Shown here: piece after piece, positions 7,878 to 19,226 of the stretch
How positions within the stretch are numbered: the first letter of the stretch is position 1
How the letters are laid out: each line of letters opens with the position of its first letter
The notes under the pieces: generated by a model
The model's database searches: none
The model's input: the letters and a program-made list of their open reading frames with translations, nothing else
Told to the model about the DNA's origin: nothing
Assembly (NCBI RefSeq): GCF_014196195.1
Contig: NZ_JACIDF010000002.1
Location: 310,001 to 374,000, forward strand
Source: Anoxybacteroides rupiense
Lineage (GTDB): Bacteria; Bacillota; Bacilli; Bacillales; Anoxybacillaceae
Direction: 5' to 3'
DNA length: 64,000 nt
Made by a program: the position numbers and the translations under genes

Positions 7878-9146
7878 GGATCCATATATATCAATTCCCG
7901 CCTCATTCAACATCCATTCAATGTGCACGCCGTATCCTGACGTTGGATCATTTACAAACACATGTGTGACTGCTCCGATGAGCTTCCCATCCTGAATAAT
8001 AGGACTGCCGCTCATTCCTTGCACAATTCCTCCCGTTTTCTTCAGTAGCCGAGGGTCAGTGACACGGATGACAAGTCCTTTTGTTGCCGGGAACTTTTGC
8101 GGAACTGAATTGACGATTTCAACGTCAAACGCCTCCACTCGGTCGTTTTCAATCACCGTCAGCATTTTTGCTGGCCCTTTTTTTACTTGGCTCGACAAAG
8201 CCACTGGCATTGGTTTATCATACAATTCATTTGGCACTGATTTCGATAATTTTCCAAAAATCCCAAAAGGACTGTTTGTTGTGATATTCCCAATGATTTC
8301 TTTATCTTTGGAAAATCTTGCGAGCTTTTCACCTGGATTTCCGCTGCTTCCTTTCTCAATCGAGGTGACTGTCGATTTCATAATTTGTCCATTTTGAACG
8401 ATAATCGGTTTTTTTGTATCCATATCTGAGATCACGTGTCCAAGTGCTCCGTACTTCTTGGAAATGGGGTCAAAAAAGGTCATCGTTCCGATACCAGCAG
8501 CCGAATCACGGATATATAAGCCGATGCGATAAGCGTGGTCATGCTTGTCTTTTAATGGGGTTAGTTTCGTCGCTATCGAACGTTGATCGCGAATAAGCTG
8601 CAAGTCCAATGGCTGTCCTGTTTTCCCTGACTTTTCAATAAAAGGAGAGAGGTCGCTCATATTTTCGATTTTTTTCCCATTGACACTTGTAATCATATCT
8701 CCAACTTGGATTCCAGCCAATTCTCCCGGTGATTTTTTTCCGCTTTCTGTATCAACAAGGTGATAGCCGACCACAAGAACTCCTAGTGTATTTAATTTCA
8801 CACCGATCGATTGTCCTCCAGGAATCACTTTCAAGCTTGGGAGCGCTTTAACGTCAATCTGCTTAATGGGCACTCCTCCCATATTTAACACTACCTTCTC
8901 TTCATCAGGCTGCTTCGCCTCAACGGTAAGGGTATCGTCTGCTTTCTCAAGCTCAATGGAATGAGAAGCGTCTTTCACCTCTGCATGAACAGGAAGAGCA
9001 GAAGCGAATGTTGCTTTTTCTCCTTCAAACATCACCATTTGCTTTGGAATGCGTAAATACTCCCTTACCGGCTTCGATGTACTGATTAATACGAATGAAA
9101 CAAGGAGAAAGATCCCCATCATTTTTCTTATTGTTTCTGCGTTCAA
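7860..9146 (-). CDS. spoIVB: SpoIVB, sporulation signalling serine peptidase
   Basis: 428 residues. N-terminal membrane anchor ([16 protein letters not shown]), PDZ domain at about residues 105-190 ([34 protein letters not shown]) and the S55 peptidase domain with catalytic Ser in [16 protein letters not shown] and an upstream His in [10 protein letters not shown]. Made in the forespore and secreted into the intermembrane space, it cleaves SpoIVFA to trigger pro-sigma-K processing. The start is a TTG at 9146 with AGGAGAG upstream. Its position between recN and spo0A is conserved in Bacillus. Confidence 0.95.
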   Translation of the reverse strand: MNAETIRKMMGIFLLVSFVLISTSKPVREYLRIPKQMVMFEGEKATFASALPVHAEVKDASHSIELEKADDTLTVEAKQPDEEKVVLNMGGVPIKQIDVKALPSLKVIPGGQSIGVKLNTLGVLVVGYHLVDTESGKKSPGELAGIQVGDMITSVNGKKIENMSDLSPFIEKSGKTGQPLDLQLIRDQRSIATKLTPLKDKHDHAYRIGLYIRDSAAGIGTMTFFDPISKKYGALGHVISDMDTKKPIIVQNGQIMKSTVTSIEKGSSGNPGEKLARFSKDKEIIGNITTNSPFGIFGKLSKSVPNELYDKPMPVALSSQVKKGPAKMLTVIENDRVEAFDVEIVNSVPQKFPATKGLVIRVTDPRLLKKTGGIVQGMSGSPIIQDGKLIGAVTHVFVNDPTSGYGVHIEWMLNEAGIDIYGSKQKAS

Positions 9147-9241
9147 ACCTTTTCACTCTCCTCGCTCCCACCTACACCTTCAAAATGTGACTACAATCTT
9201 AATTTTGCCTTAATCCTCATAAATATAATCGTTTTTGCTAA

Positions 9242-9270
9242 TAAAAAAAGCTACCCATAATGGATAGCCT
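9242..9270 (-). terminator. recN terminator
   Basis: Minus strand GGCTATCC-ATT-ATGGGTAGC stem (one or two mismatches) followed by TTTTTTTAT, starting right after the recN stop. Confidence 0.8.
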
Positions 9271-9271
9271 T

Positions 9272-10993
9272 TCATCCTTTGATTTTTGCTGCTAATTCAA
9301 GCAGCTCTTTCGCATGTTCCTTTGTCAGCTCTGTAATTTCCACCCCAGAAATCATTCGGCCAATTTCCTTAATTTTTTCATCTTCTGTAAGCGCTTTGAC
9401 CGATGTTTTGGTTCGATTTCCGTCTGTTTCCTTAGAAATGAGCAAATGCGTATCCGCCATCGCTGCGACTTGCGGCAAGTGGGAGATGCAAAGCACCTGT
9501 GAGCCGACAGACACACGATAAATTTTTTCAGCAATCGCCTGCGCCACGCGTCCGCTCACTCCCGTATCCACTTCATCAAAAATGATCGATGTAACGCCTT
9601 GATGCTTAGAAAAAATACTCTTTAAGGCCAGCATGATGCGAGACAGTTCGCCTCCTGAAGCGACTTTGGCGAGAGGTTTTAACGGCTCGCCAACGTTTGT
9701 TGAAATATAAAATTCGGCGACATCAACACCGTCCTCTTGAAATTTGACAGGCACGCCATCAATTAACGGAGCATCAAGCAAGCCCTCCCGTTTGCTAAAA
9801 ACAATATCGAACTGCGTCTTTTCCATATACAAATCTTTGAGTTCTTGATAAATGTGCTGAACCAGCGTTTGGGCATGCTTCATTCGCACAGCGGTAACAT
9901 TTTTCGCCTCAATCAGTAAATCTTCTGTTACAGATTGCAGTTCTTTTTGAAGCTGATGAATATGCGTATCGCGATTTTGGATCGTATCAAGCTCTTGGGC
10001 AATTTTTTCTGCATATTGCAAAATATCGGCGACTGTCTGTCCATATTTTCGTTTTAAATGATTAATTTCATTCAGGCGTCCTTCAATAAAATCAAGGCGG
10101 TGCGGATCATATTCCAACTGCTCTAATTGATCGCGCAATTTATAAGCCATTTCTTCGAGTAAATAATAGCTGTTGGCGATCGTTTCATGCATTTCTCTCA
10201 AGCCGGCATCAATGTGAGCAACGTCATCTAAATGGCTCATCGTAAGCCCGATCCAATCAAGCCCGCGCTGTTCTCCATATAGCGCTTCGTAACTATTCTT
10301 TAACGCTTCATATATTTTTTGGAAGTTCACAATCTTTACTTTTTCTTCCATTAATTGTTCATCTTCATTTGGCTGCAAGCCGGCTTTTTGAATCTCATCA
10401 AGCTGAAATGTGAGCAAATCAAGGCGGTGCGCCATTTGCTGTTCATTTTCATTCAATTTTTGCAGCTGTTTTTTTAACTGTTCATATTTTCGATACACCG
10501 CTTGATACTCTTCGAGGGCCGAAGCAATTTCTGCGCCTCCATATTCATCAAGCAACGGCAAATGCCGGCTGGAATCCATTAATTCCTGATGTTCATGCTG
10601 CCCATGGATATCAACAAGAGTAGAGCCAATTTCGCGCAAAATTCCCATCGTCACCAATTTGCCATTCACGCGGCAAACGCTTTTTCCGCTTACCGAAATC
10701 TCTCGGCGCAGAATGACCATCCCTTCGCTAATATCAATGCCCACTTCTGCACATTTTTGATAGCAGGGATGCGTTTCTTCTTCTAATAAAAACAGTCCTT
10801 CAATTTCCGCTTTCTCTTCGCCGTAGCGAACAAATTCAGCGGAACCACGCCCACCAATCAACAAATGGATGGCATCAATAATAATGGACTTTCCGGCTCC
10901 TGTCTCCCCTGTCAGCACTGTCAAGCCTTTCTCAAAGGAGATCGACAGAGACTCAATAATGGCAAAATTTTTAATTGATAATTCCGCAAGCAC
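9272..10993 (-). CDS. recN: RecN, SMC-like DNA repair ATPase
   Basis: 573 residues. Walker A GETGAGKS at residue about 29 and, after a long coiled-coil stretch (about 160-375), the ABC signature VASGGELSRIMLALK and Walker B SIIFDEVDTGVSG. RecN binds 3' single-stranded ends early in double-strand break repair. The start is GTG at 10993 with GAGGTG upstream. It lies 17 bases after argR, in the same transcription direction, as in B. subtilis. Confidence 0.96.
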   Translation of the reverse strand: MLAELSIKNFAIIESLSISFEKGLTVLTGETGAGKSIIIDAIHLLIGGRGSAEFVRYGEEKAEIEGLFLLEEETHPCYQKCAEVGIDISEGMVILRREISVSGKSVCRVNGKLVTMGILREIGSTLVDIHGQHEHQELMDSSRHLPLLDEYGGAEIASALEEYQAVYRKYEQLKKQLQKLNENEQQMAHRLDLLTFQLDEIQKAGLQPNEDEQLMEEKVKIVNFQKIYEALKNSYEALYGEQRGLDWIGLTMSHLDDVAHIDAGLREMHETIANSYYLLEEMAYKLRDQLEQLEYDPHRLDFIEGRLNEINHLKRKYGQTVADILQYAEKIAQELDTIQNRDTHIHQLQKELQSVTEDLLIEAKNVTAVRMKHAQTLVQHIYQELKDLYMEKTQFDIVFSKREGLLDAPLIDGVPVKFQEDGVDVAEFYISTNVGEPLKPLAKVASGGELSRIMLALKSIFSKHQGVTSIIFDEVDTGVSGRVAQAIAEKIYRVSVGSQVLCISHLPQVAAMADTHLLISKETDGNRTKTSVKALTEDEKIKEIGRMISGVEITELTKEHAKELLELAAKIKG

Positions 10994-11010
10994 CTTGGAA
11001 TCACCTCATA

Positions 11011-11460
11011 CTATAGCATGTCTAATAAGCGCTGCGAGATTTTTTCGGTATCCTCTGGAGTACGGCAAATAATCAAGCATGTATCATCACCGCAAATCGT
11101 TCCAACAATCTCCGTCCAATCAAGATTATCAAGCAAAGCGCCGATTGCATGAGCGTTTCCAGGCAACGTTTTCATTACAAGCATATGCCCTGCGCCATCA
11201 ATTTTGACAAACGCATCCATTAAAGCACGTTTTAATTTTTGCAACGGGTTAAAACGCTGATCAGCAGGAAGGCTATATTTATACCGGCCGTTCATCATCG
11301 GCACCTTTACAAGCTGCAATTCTTTAATATCGCGTGAAACCGTTGCCTGCGTGACATTAAAGCCAGCCTCCTTCAGCATATCGACTAGCTCATCCTGCGT
11401 TTCCACTTCATAATTCGTAATAATTTCGCGAATCTTAATGTGCCTTTGTCCTTTATTCAA
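11011..11460 (-). CDS. argR: ArgR/AhrC arginine repressor
   Basis: 149 residues. N-terminal winged helix ([43 protein letters not shown]) and C-terminal arginine-binding/hexamerisation domain ([27 protein letters not shown]) with the GDD arginine contact. Arginine-bound ArgR represses biosynthesis and activates catabolism. I place the start at a TTG (11460) with GAGGTG six bases upstream. This gives (M)NKGQRHIK and exactly the 149-residue length of B. subtilis AhrC. A GTG at 11469 in the same frame overlaps the ribosome site and is less likely. Confidence 0.95.
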   Translation of the reverse strand: MNKGQRHIKIREIITNYEVETQDELVDMLKEAGFNVTQATVSRDIKELQLVKVPMMNGRYKYSLPADQRFNPLQKLKRALMDAFVKIDGAGHMLVMKTLPGNAHAIGALLDNLDWTEIVGTICGDDTCLIICRTPEDTEKISQRLLDML

Positions 11461-11515
11461 GATTAACACCTCACACTTGTCCTCATTTATCGCAAAAACG
11501 GGAATAACGCTTTTG

Positions 11516-12358
11516 TTATTCCCTTTCCTCAGCGCCCGCTTTTAATTCACTATGAGCCTGTTTGACAATGTCAGCTGGCCGCTTCGACAGTTTATTTTTG
11601 CCCGCTTCTTGTTCTCCTTCCCAACGAAGGTGAAGCAAAAACTCAATGTTTCCGTCTCCTCCCGTAATCGGAGAGTAGGATAAATCAAGTGCATCATAGC
11701 CTTCGCTAAGAGCGAAGTCAATGATGGAAACAAGAACGAGTTCATGGATGCTAGGATCACGGACAATTCCTTTTTTTCCGACATGCTCCTTTCCCGCTTC
11801 AAACTGCGGCTTGACAAGAGCGATGACATCGCTTTCTGGAACGAGCACGGTTTTTAATACAGGCAAAATCAGCTTAAGCGAAATAAACGATACATCGATC
11901 GTTGCTATTTCTGGAAGCCCTTTAGTAAAATGAGCAGGAGTAACATAGCGGAAATTCGTTCGTTCCATCACGACAACCCTCTCATCTTGCCGAAGCTTCC
12001 ACGCTAATTGATTATATCCCACATCAAGCGCATATGACATTTTCGCTCCGTTTTGCAACGCGCAGTCCGTAAATCCCCCGGTCGATGCACCGATATCCAA
12101 AAGAATTTTATCCTTTACGCTTACATCAAATAGGCGCAACGCTTTTTCAAGCTTTAATCCGCCTCGGCTCACATAGGGCAAAGCATTTCCTTTCACAGTA
12201 AGCGGAATGTCGGCAGGCACCTTTTCTCCCGGCTTGTCTAGGCGCATTTCATTAGAATAGACAAGCCCTGCCATAATCGCCCGTTTGGCTTTTTCCCGCG
12301 TTTCCATTAATCCTCGTTCAACTAATAACACATCCACACGTTCTTTTTTTCCTTTCAT
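11516..12358 (-). CDS. yqxC: TlyA-family rRNA (cytidine-2'-O)-methyltransferase
   Basis: 280 residues. N-terminal S4 RNA-binding domain ([22 protein letters not shown], about residues 6-65). An FtsJ-like methyltransferase domain follows, with SAM motif [20 protein letters not shown] and [11 protein letters not shown]...[10 protein letters not shown]. Related to TlyA of Mycobacterium, which methylates 16S and 23S rRNA; called YqxC in B. subtilis. The ATG is three bases after the dxs stop, so translation is probably coupled. The C-terminus adds about 25 charged residues. Confidence 0.9.
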   Translation of the reverse strand: MKGKKERVDVLLVERGLMETREKAKRAIMAGLVYSNEMRLDKPGEKVPADIPLTVKGNALPYVSRGGLKLEKALRLFDVSVKDKILLDIGASTGGFTDCALQNGAKMSYALDVGYNQLAWKLRQDERVVVMERTNFRYVTPAHFTKGLPEIATIDVSFISLKLILPVLKTVLVPESDVIALVKPQFEAGKEHVGKKGIVRDPSIHELVLVSIIDFALSEGYDALDLSYSPITGGDGNIEFLLHLRWEGEQEAGKNKLSKRPADIVKQAHSELKAGAEERE

Positions 12359-12361
12359 CTC

Positions 12362-14254
12362 TCATGCCCTTTTTTGTTTTCTCGGTATGATCTTCTTAAC
12401 GCGATCAACGACATGCGCGGTTGTTAAACCGATTTCCTGAAGCAGTTCTTTCACGCTTCCATGCTCAATAAAGCGATCCGGGATGCCCATGCGCTGGATC
12501 ATCGCTTGATGGTAGCCGTGATCATGAGCAAACTCCAGCACCGCACTACCAAATCCCCCCATGAGTGCCGCTTCTTCAATCGTTAGCATCGGTATACCAC
12601 TTTCCAGCAACTCATGCAGCATCAATTCATCCATTGGTTTAATAAATCTTGCATTGACCACTTTGACCGATATATTTTCCTTTGCCAGCTTTTCGGCGGC
12701 TTCTAATGCCATCGGAACGGTCGTTCCAAACGTTAAAATGGCAATATCGCGACCTTCGCGCAGCGTTTCCCATGTTCCGATCGGGATGGCATGAAGTTCT
12801 TCATCCATCTTTACTCCAAGCCCGTTTCCGCGCGGAAAGCGAAGCGCAATCGGCCCATCATCATATTGAATCGCCGTATAAACCATATGTTGGCCTTCAT
12901 TTTCATCCTTTGGCATCATCAGCACAAGGTTCGGCACATGCCGCAAAAAGGCAATGTCAAATACTCCCTGGTGCGTTTCCCCATCTGCGCCGACAAGACC
13001 GGCACGGTCAATCGCAAAAAACACGTTTAAATTTTGTCTACAGACATCATGGACCACTTGGTCATACGCCCGTTGCAAAAATGTAGAATAAATCGCTAAA
13101 AATGGTTTCATGCCTTGTGTAGCCAGTCCTGCTGCCAAAGTGGTCGCATGCTGCTCGGCAATGCCAACATCATACATGCGGTCCGGAAACTCAGCAGCAA
13201 AGCCTTCCAGCTTGGAGCCGACAGGCATAGCTGGAGTAATGGCAACAATACGTTCGTCTGTACGTGCAAGCTTTCTTACTGTTTCGCTTACTAACTTACT
13301 CCATGATGGAGCTTGGTCGGCCGACTTTAAAAAGTCCCCTGTTTCAATTTTATAAGGACCTGTCCCATGCCATGTGCCCGTTTTATCGTTTTCCGCTGGC
13401 TCATATCCCTTTCCTTTTTTCGTGATGACATGAAGCAAAACCGGACCTTTGATTTTTTTGGCATAATGCAAATTCTCAAACAGATCATCAAAATCATGGC
13501 CATTTACTGGTCCAAGATACGTAAAGCCCAGCTCTTCAAAAAACACGCCGGAAACAAGCAAATACTTTAAGCTATCCTTTAGACGTTCAGCTGTTGCCGC
13601 AATTTTTCCGCCCACAGCCGGAATTTTTTTTAAAAGCATTTCCAGTTCGTCTTTTACCCATTGATATTTCCCTGCTGTGCGCAAGCGACCTAGCACATTA
13701 TGAAGCGCCCCGACATTCGGAGCAATCGACATTTCATTATCGTTGAGAATGACGATCATATCTTTTTTCTCATGTCCGATATGATTCAATGCTTCAAGTG
13801 CCATTCCTCCGGTAAGAGCACCATCGCCAATAATAGGAACAATATATTCATCCGTTCCTTTTAAATCACGGGCAATGGCCATGCCCATCGCCGCAGATAG
13901 CGAGGTTGAGCTGTGTCCTGTTTCCCACACATCATGATCGCTTTCACTCCGCTTTGGAAAGCCGCAAAGTCCTTTATATTGCCGCAATGTATCAAATTCA
14001 TTCGCACGTCCAGTTAAAATTTTATGAACATAAGATTGGTGACCGACATCCCAAATCAGTTTATCTTTCGGGCTGTCAAAGACTTTATGGAGCGCGATTG
14101 TTAACTCGACAACCCCAAGATTCGGGCCGATATGTCCACCTGTTTTCGAGAGCTTCTCTACTAGAAATTGACGAATATTCGCGCTCAATTGAATCAGTTC
14201 TTCTTTTGACATCGACTTCAAAAAGCGCGGATTAGTAATATTGGTTAGCTCCAA
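12362..14254 (-). CDS. dxs: 1-deoxy-D-xylulose-5-phosphate synthase
   Basis: 630 residues, family length. Condenses pyruvate and glyceraldehyde 3-phosphate, the first step of the DOXP (MEP) isoprenoid pathway, using thiamine diphosphate. The ThDP motif is [29 protein letters not shown]; also visible are [27 protein letters not shown] and the transketolase-like central domain [10 protein letters not shown]. The start is TTG at 14254 (MELTNITNP), with a weak GAGTGAT site upstream. A terminator separates it from ispA, so it probably has its own promoter in 14255-14360, which I could not locate. Confidence 0.96.
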   Translation of the reverse strand: MELTNITNPRFLKSMSKEELIQLSANIRQFLVEKLSKTGGHIGPNLGVVELTIALHKVFDSPKDKLIWDVGHQSYVHKILTGRANEFDTLRQYKGLCGFPKRSESDHDVWETGHSSTSLSAAMGMAIARDLKGTDEYIVPIIGDGALTGGMALEALNHIGHEKKDMIVILNDNEMSIAPNVGALHNVLGRLRTAGKYQWVKDELEMLLKKIPAVGGKIAATAERLKDSLKYLLVSGVFFEELGFTYLGPVNGHDFDDLFENLHYAKKIKGPVLLHVITKKGKGYEPAENDKTGTWHGTGPYKIETGDFLKSADQAPSWSKLVSETVRKLARTDERIVAITPAMPVGSKLEGFAAEFPDRMYDVGIAEQHATTLAAGLATQGMKPFLAIYSTFLQRAYDQVVHDVCRQNLNVFFAIDRAGLVGADGETHQGVFDIAFLRHVPNLVLMMPKDENEGQHMVYTAIQYDDGPIALRFPRGNGLGVKMDEELHAIPIGTWETLREGRDIAILTFGTTVPMALEAAEKLAKENISVKVVNARFIKPMDELMLHELLESGIPMLTIEEAALMGGFGSAVLEFAHDHGYHQAMIQRMGIPDRFIEHGSVKELLQEIGLTTAHVVDRVKKIIPRKQKRA

Positions 14255-14363
14255 ACGAGATCACTCGCTTTCGTTTTATCACTGATATCATATAAAGATT
14301 ACTTATTATTATACATGATAAATGGTTAAAGAAAAATGTCCCGCTGCGATTTCATCAGACAGG

Positions 14364-14398
14364 CGAAAAAAGAGCCGCTAACACAAATGTGATAACGG
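14364..14398 (-). terminator. Terminator between ispA and dxs
   Basis: Minus strand stem GCCGTTATCACA / TGTGTTAGCGGC (two mismatches) with a 3-base loop, followed by TCTTTTTT. It splits the folD-xseA-xseB-ispA run from dxs. Confidence 0.75.
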
Positions 14399-14478
14399 CA
14401 CGTGGTCTCCATTTTCTTAGTATAACATAATAGCATCAGAATATCGAATCAACCATTTTCAAAATCCGTCCTGAAATG

Positions 14479-15357
14479 TTAATAGTCACGGGTAGCGACC
14501 AAATCGCATATATAGCGCAATATTTCTTCCTGAACACGAGCGGCCTTCAAACAATGCTTCGCTGCTTCTATGTGAAAATACAGCTTTTCTTTTGCGCCAT
14601 CCATCGTTAATAGCGATGGGTACGTGACTTTTTCGTTTTCAATATCGCTTCCGACTTTTTTTCCCATTTTCTCTTCTGTTCCTTCAATATCCAGAATGTC
14701 ATCGCGAATTTGAAAGGCAAGCCCTAAATGGGAAGCGAACTCGTCAAGCTGTGCAACTTGCGCATCGTCTGCGCCCGCTAACCAAGCGCCAGCTAATACG
14801 CTATATTGCAGCATTTTTCCTGTTTTATGACGATGAATGTATTCTAATTGCGAAAGCGACAACGGCTGTCCTTCCCCTTCGATATCGGCCATTTGCCCAG
14901 CTACCATTCCTTCTGGCCCCGCTGCTTTAGCCAGTTCAGCGATCAGTTTGAGCTTTACTTCTGCGGACACGCGGTTGTCCATGCCAGCAATCAATTGAAA
15001 TGCGTATGTAAGCAATCCATCTCCTGCCAAAATGGCAGTCGCTTCACCAAACACTTTATGATTCGTTGGTTTCCCTCTGCGCAAATCATCATTATCCATA
15101 CATGGCAGGTCGTCATGAATAAGGGAATACGTATGAATCATTTCAATGGCACATGCGACAGGGAGTCCAATTTCGCTTTTCTTTCCAAATGCATGCAGCG
15201 TTGCGAATAAAAGCAATGGACGAATTCGTTTTCCGCCTGCTTCAAGCGAGTACAACATAGCATCCTTTAGCGTATCCGGGGCATCAAGCCCGGCAATATA
15301 GGCGGAAAGCGCTGCGTCGATGCGCGGTTTGTTTTCATTTAAAAATTGCTCTATCAA
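14479..15357 (-). CDS. ispA: Farnesyl diphosphate synthase
   Basis: 292 residues. First aspartate-rich motif DDLPCMDNDDLRRGKPTNH and second motif AFQIRDDILDIEGT identify a short-chain trans-prenyltransferase; GGKRIRPLLL is the IPP-binding region. It makes farnesyl diphosphate from IPP and DMAPP for undecaprenol, quinones and other isoprenoids, downstream of Dxs. The start overlaps closely with the end of xseB (three bases between), indicating translational coupling in the xseA-xseB-ispA operon. Confidence 0.95.
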   Translation of the reverse strand: MIEQFLNENKPRIDAALSAYIAGLDAPDTLKDAMLYSLEAGGKRIRPLLLFATLHAFGKKSEIGLPVACAIEMIHTYSLIHDDLPCMDNDDLRRGKPTNHKVFGEATAILAGDGLLTYAFQLIAGMDNRVSAEVKLKLIAELAKAAGPEGMVAGQMADIEGEGQPLSLSQLEYIHRHKTGKMLQYSVLAGAWLAGADDAQVAQLDEFASHLGLAFQIRDDILDIEGTEEKMGKKVGSDIENEKVTYPSLLTMDGAKEKLYFHIEAAKHCLKAARVQEEILRYICDLVATRDY

Positions 15358-15360
15358 TCC

Positions 15361-15591
15361 TTACTCCTCCTCAATCGAAAAAGGCGCCAATTGCCCGTCT
15401 TCCCGCAAAATATACTCCATTTGCTTTTCAGCATGCTGCAGCTTGTCATGGCACCATTTTGAGAGCCTCATTCCTTCTTGAAAAAACGAAATCGCTTGTT
15501 CAAGAGGAACGTTTCCCTCTTCAAGTTTTCCCACAATTTCCTCAAGCTGTTTCATCGCTTCTTCAAACGTTAATTCTTTTTCTTCACTCAT
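15361..15591 (-). CDS. xseB: Exodeoxyribonuclease VII small subunit
   Basis: 76 residues, helical: [20 protein letters not shown] then [23 protein letters not shown], the XseB family signature. Start at ATG 15591 with GGAGGA eight bases upstream inside the end of xseA, giving an 8-base overlap; the open frame continues to 15660 but that part is xseA in another frame. Several XseB subunits bind one XseA. Confidence 0.95.
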   Translation of the reverse strand: MSEEKELTFEEAMKQLEEIVGKLEEGNVPLEQAISFFQEGMRLSKWCHDKLQHAEKQMEYILREDGQLAPFSIEEE

Positions 15592-16936
15592 CAGAAGCTT
15601 CCTCCATTCCCCATACGTGGCAATCAAGCCGTCCATCCTGCAAGCGAACTTGGATCGCATCTCCTGGCTGAATCTGCCGCACGCTCGTCACAAGCTCATC
15701 CTTTTCATTATAGACTAAGCTATAGCCGCGTTCCATAATTTTAAGCGGACTCAACGCCTGCAGCTGTGACAGCAGTGAAGTAAATTGCCACTGTTTTTGC
15801 TTTAATAGCGCTTGTATTTCTTTTTCAAGTGACTTTGTCAGCATTCGCTGCTTCTCAGACATTTGCGCTAGCTGTTCTGCCGGATGATAGGTTTCAAGCC
15901 TTAAATGAAGCTGCTCAAATCGCTCCTGCTTTCGCTCGAAAAGGCGCTGGGTTTGCCGTTTAAGGCGATCCAAAAAAGAATCGAGCTGCTGCTCTTTTTG
16001 CTCATATAGCTTCTTCGGATAGCGGAAGGCATAAGACTTTTGCAAGCGGCTTAACCGATCGGATTCGATGGTGATTTTTTCCTTAACTGCCCGAATCAGC
16101 CTTGCTTTTCGTTGGGTTATTCTTTCGGCCAGCTCGGCGACGTGAGGAGCTGCCAATTCAGCCGCTCCAGTAGGTGTCGGCGCACGCAAATCAGCGACAA
16201 AGTCAGCGATCGTAAAATCTGTTTCGTGTCCAACTGCGGAAATAATCGGAATGCGAGAAGCAAAAATCGCCCGTGCCACCTGCTCCTCATTAAACGCCCA
16301 TAGCTCCTCGATCGATCCTCCGCCTCGGCCGACAATTAACACATCCACGTTCCCGAATTCATTCGCTTTTTCAATCGCTTGAACAATTGACCCGGCTGCA
16401 TGCTCCCCTTGGACAATGGCTGGAAATAAAATGACGGTTCCAAGCGGATAGCGGCGCCGGATCGTTGTGATAATATCGCGAATCGCCGCTCCTGTTGGAG
16501 ACGTTACCACTCCGATGCAGCGAGGAAATAAGGGGATCGGCTTTTTATGCTCCGGGGCAAATAGCCCTTCTGCTTCCAACTGTTTTTTCAACTGCTCATA
16601 CGCCAAATATAAATTTCCGATCCCTTCCGGCTGCATCTCTTTCACATAAATTTGATAATTTCCGCTCGGTTCATAGACAGAAATTTCGCCGCGTACAAGC
16701 ACCTTCATCCCGTTTTCGGGACGAAACGCCAAATAGCGATTATAGCCAGCAAACATAACCGCTTGAATTCTTGCATTTTCATCCTTGAGCGTAAAATACA
16801 TATGCCCCCGCGAATGGCTCGTAAAATTGGAGATTTCTCCTTTGATCCATAAATCCTGAAGATGCGGATCAACTTCAAACTTTCGTTTAATATATTTTGT
16901 CAGCGCTGTAACCGTTACATATTTAATTTCTGCCAC
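15584..16936 (-). CDS. xseA: Exodeoxyribonuclease VII large subunit
   Basis: 450 residues. N-terminal OB-fold ([24 protein letters not shown]). The catalytic core follows with [32 protein letters not shown] and [20 protein letters not shown], then a long coiled coil (about 265-390). Degrades single-stranded DNA to short oligonucleotides. The start is GTG (16936) after GGGGATGA, 14 bases beyond the folD stop. Confidence 0.96.
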   Translation of the reverse strand: MAEIKYVTVTALTKYIKRKFEVDPHLQDLWIKGEISNFTSHSRGHMYFTLKDENARIQAVMFAGYNRYLAFRPENGMKVLVRGEISVYEPSGNYQIYVKEMQPEGIGNLYLAYEQLKKQLEAEGLFAPEHKKPIPLFPRCIGVVTSPTGAAIRDIITTIRRRYPLGTVILFPAIVQGEHAAGSIVQAIEKANEFGNVDVLIVGRGGGSIEELWAFNEEQVARAIFASRIPIISAVGHETDFTIADFVADLRAPTPTGAAELAAPHVAELAERITQRKARLIRAVKEKITIESDRLSRLQKSYAFRYPKKLYEQKEQQLDSFLDRLKRQTQRLFERKQERFEQLHLRLETYHPAEQLAQMSEKQRMLTKSLEKEIQALLKQKQWQFTSLLSQLQALSPLKIMERGYSLVYNEKDELVTSVRQIQPGDAIQVRLQDGRLDCHVWGMEEASDE

Positions 16937-16950
16937 AACATCATCCCCGC

Positions 16951-17817
16951 TTATCGCTGAACTTGCTGATGCCCATATTCGCGTGCCGCTTCAACAGTAT
17001 TATGGAGAAGCATCGTAATCGTCATCGGTCCGACTCCCTTTGGCACAGGGGTCAAATAGCTTGCCACCTCTTTCACTTCTTCAAAGCGCACATCCCCGCA
17101 TAATTTGCCATTTTCCAAGCGATTGACGCCGACATCAATAACAATGGCTCCTTCTTTCACATGATCAGCTCCAATCATGTTGGCTCGGCCGACAGCTACA
17201 ATTAAAATATCAGCTTGACGAGTCATTGCTGCTAAATCCTTTGTTTTAGAATGACAATAGGTAACCGTAGCATGCTCACGCAAAAAGAGTTGCCCAACTG
17301 GTTTACCGACAATATTGCTGCGGCCAACCACCACTACATGCTTCCCAGCAATTTCGACGCCAAGTGACTGTACCATAAATAAAATGCCGTAAGGAGTGCA
17401 AGGAAGAAACGCTTTTTGTCCAATCATCATTCGACCGATATTAATGGGATGGAAGCCATCAACATCCTTTTCCGGGGCAATCGTTTCAATCACGTTCAAC
17501 TCATCAATATGCGGCGGAAGCGGAAGTTGTACTAAAATACCGTGAATGGACGGATCCGCATTCAATTGCTTGATTTGTTCTAATAAAGCGGCTTCGGTAA
17601 TGGTATCAGGGAATGTAAGTAATATCGAGCGAATCCCGACTTCAGCGCACGCTTTTTGTTTCCCCTTCACATAGGAATGCGAAGCAGGATTATCACCGAC
17701 AAGAATCACGGCTAGCCCCGGTTCAATTCCTTTGCTTTTCAGCTGTTCTACCTCTTTTGCTAATTGTGCACGCTTTTCTTTCGCTAATTCTGTACCACTA
17801 ATGATTTGTGCCGTCAT
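16951..17817 (-). CDS. folD: Bifunctional methylene-THF dehydrogenase/methenyl-THF cyclohydrolase
   Basis: 288 residues. Motifs: [23 protein letters not shown] with the catalytic Lys, [21 protein letters not shown], the NADP-binding [18 protein letters not shown] and [18 protein letters not shown]. Interconverts 5,10-methylene-THF and 10-formyl-THF for purine and Met-tRNA formylation. ATG at 17817 with AGGGGAGC upstream. First gene of the folD-xseA-xseB-ispA run. Confidence 0.96.
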   Translation of the reverse strand: MTAQIISGTELAKEKRAQLAKEVEQLKSKGIEPGLAVILVGDNPASHSYVKGKQKACAEVGIRSILLTFPDTITEAALLEQIKQLNADPSIHGILVQLPLPPHIDELNVIETIAPEKDVDGFHPINIGRMMIGQKAFLPCTPYGILFMVQSLGVEIAGKHVVVVGRSNIVGKPVGQLFLREHATVTYCHSKTKDLAAMTRQADILIVAVGRANMIGADHVKEGAIVIDVGVNRLENGKLCGDVRFEEVKEVASYLTPVPKGVGPMTITMLLHNTVEAAREYGHQQVQR

Positions 17818-18182
17818 CGTTCTAGCTCCCCTTTATTTTATGATAGGTTTTCCGATATCAGTCACTCGTGGTGCTAGTTTGAGCACGACGCTATCCCGAC
17901 ATTTGTCTCCGTGTGAACAGGCGATCATTGATGTTGATAGTCGGGAAAACGCAGCTTTTACATACAGGACACGGACAACAAAAAATCCATTTTATCTGAC
18001 ACCACGAGTATAAGCGGTTAACAAATAAAGCACGATGAAAATCGCCTGATTTCCCTATTTTCTCCCAAAGCGCTTAAGGAAACAGCTGCTGTCTCTAACG
18101 GCCCCGATCTTTATTCACGCCAAGCATCGGCCGCTTATTTTTGTCACAATAAAACAGACAGGAGCTGTTTGCGTTCTGCCTC
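17818..18182. other. 365-base gap with spaced inverted repeats
   Basis: No gene recognised between folD and nusB. ACTCGTGGTG (about 17862-17871) is mirrored by CACCACGAGT (about 18001-18010). Inside it TATCCCGACA (near 17891) faces TAGTCGGGA (near 17936). The pair could make a large stem or be remnants of a small mobile element. A folD or nusB promoter probably lies here, but I see none with confidence. Confidence 0.35.
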
Positions 18183-18590
18183 TCATTTTGTCGCTGGCCC
18201 GTATAATGCGTCCTTTACCTTTGAAAGAACTCCGTTAATAAATCGGCCTGATTTGTCATCCCCAAACTTTTTCGCCAACTCAATGGCTTCGTCCAAAATG
18301 ACTTTAACAGGCACATCCTCTGTATACTTCATTTCATATGTCGCCATGCGCAAGATCGCTCGATCCACGTTAGCCACTCGTTGAAGCGTCCATTTTTCTA
18401 AATGGTCGGATAATAACGCATCAATTTCCGTTTGGTGCTCCATTACCCCGAAAACAAGCTGACGTAAAAACGGATCGGCTTCCTCCTCTTTTTTTATTAC
18501 ATTTTGAATCGCCTCTTCCGGCTCGATATGGCCAACATCAATTTGAAACAAGGCTTGCAATGCTTTTTCTCTCGCTGTATGCCTCTTCAT
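18183..18590 (-). CDS. nusB: Transcription antitermination factor NusB
   Basis: 135 residues, starting [20 protein letters not shown]. All-helical RNA-binding protein that, with NusE (S10), binds boxA and supports rRNA antitermination. Also visible: [14 protein letters not shown] and [26 protein letters not shown]. The ATG at 18590 has AAGGAGTG at ideal spacing; a GTG nine bases upstream is too close to that site. Confidence 0.95.
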   Translation of the reverse strand: MKRHTAREKALQALFQIDVGHIEPEEAIQNVIKKEEEADPFLRQLVFGVMEHQTEIDALLSDHLEKWTLQRVANVDRAILRMATYEMKYTEDVPVKVILDEAIELAKKFGDDKSGRFINGVLSKVKDALYGPATK

Positions 18591-18764
18591 TATGTTCACT
18601 CCTTTACAAATAAACGAACGTTATGTGATGATCATACCATATTTTTTCGCTAAACGACACTATAATCCGTACAAATCATTTAGATGACACAAAAAATTAT
18701 CGCCTTTTCTCCATATCCCGAAAAAGGATCTGTCCATTAAGATACCAAAGTTTCAAAAAAATAC

Positions 18765-18803
18765 AAGGGGGCTCATGAATGATATCATGAAAAGCCCCCT
18801 TTT
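18765..18803 (-). terminator. Terminator of the accB-accC-yqhY operon
   Basis: Minus strand AAGGGGGCT...AGCCCCCTT hairpin extended inside by TCATGA pairs, followed by GTATTTTTTTG. Lies just after the yqhY stop. Confidence 0.85.
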
Positions 18804-18810
18804 CGCCCTT

Positions 18811-19212
18811 TTATTGCTCAACCTCTAGTTCTTGCTGCTTCGCTGTTTCAAGCTGAATTCCAACAATGTGAACGTTGATTTCGCTTGTTTCCAGTCCAGT
18901 CATATTAAAGAGTGCCTGACGGACATTTTCTTGAATTTTCTTAGCCACATTTGGAATAGAAACGCCGAATTGGACAAGGCAATAAATATCGATCGCTACT
19001 CCTTCTTCCTTTACGTCTACCTTCACGCCTTTTCCGTGATTTTTCTTTCCGAACCGCTCAACAACACCAGCTGCAAAATTTCCGCGCATTTGCGCAACTC
19101 CTTCAACCTCGTTTGCTGCGATTCCAGCAATGACCTCAATGACCTCTGGAGCAATTTCCACTTTTCCTAAGCTTGCTGCTCCCTGCTCAATGTCAAATAC
19201 ATTTTCTGACAT
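18811..19212 (-). CDS. yqhY: Asp23/Gls24-family protein YqhY
   Basis: 133 residues. Asp23 domain: GKVEIAPEVIEVIAGIAANEVEGVAQM, then VKVDVKEEGVAIDIYCLVQFGVSIPNVAKKIQENV. In B. subtilis YqhY is encoded with accBC and affects acetyl-CoA carboxylase activity. No membrane segment. Fifteen bases downstream of accC with AGGAGG-like site, so it is the last gene of that operon. Confidence 0.92.
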   Translation of the reverse strand: MSENVFDIEQGAASLGKVEIAPEVIEVIAGIAANEVEGVAQMRGNFAAGVVERFGKKNHGKGVKVDVKEEGVAIDIYCLVQFGVSIPNVAKKIQENVRQALFNMTGLETSEINVHIVGIQLETAKQQELEVEQ

Positions 19213-19226
19213 TCACCGCTCCTCCT

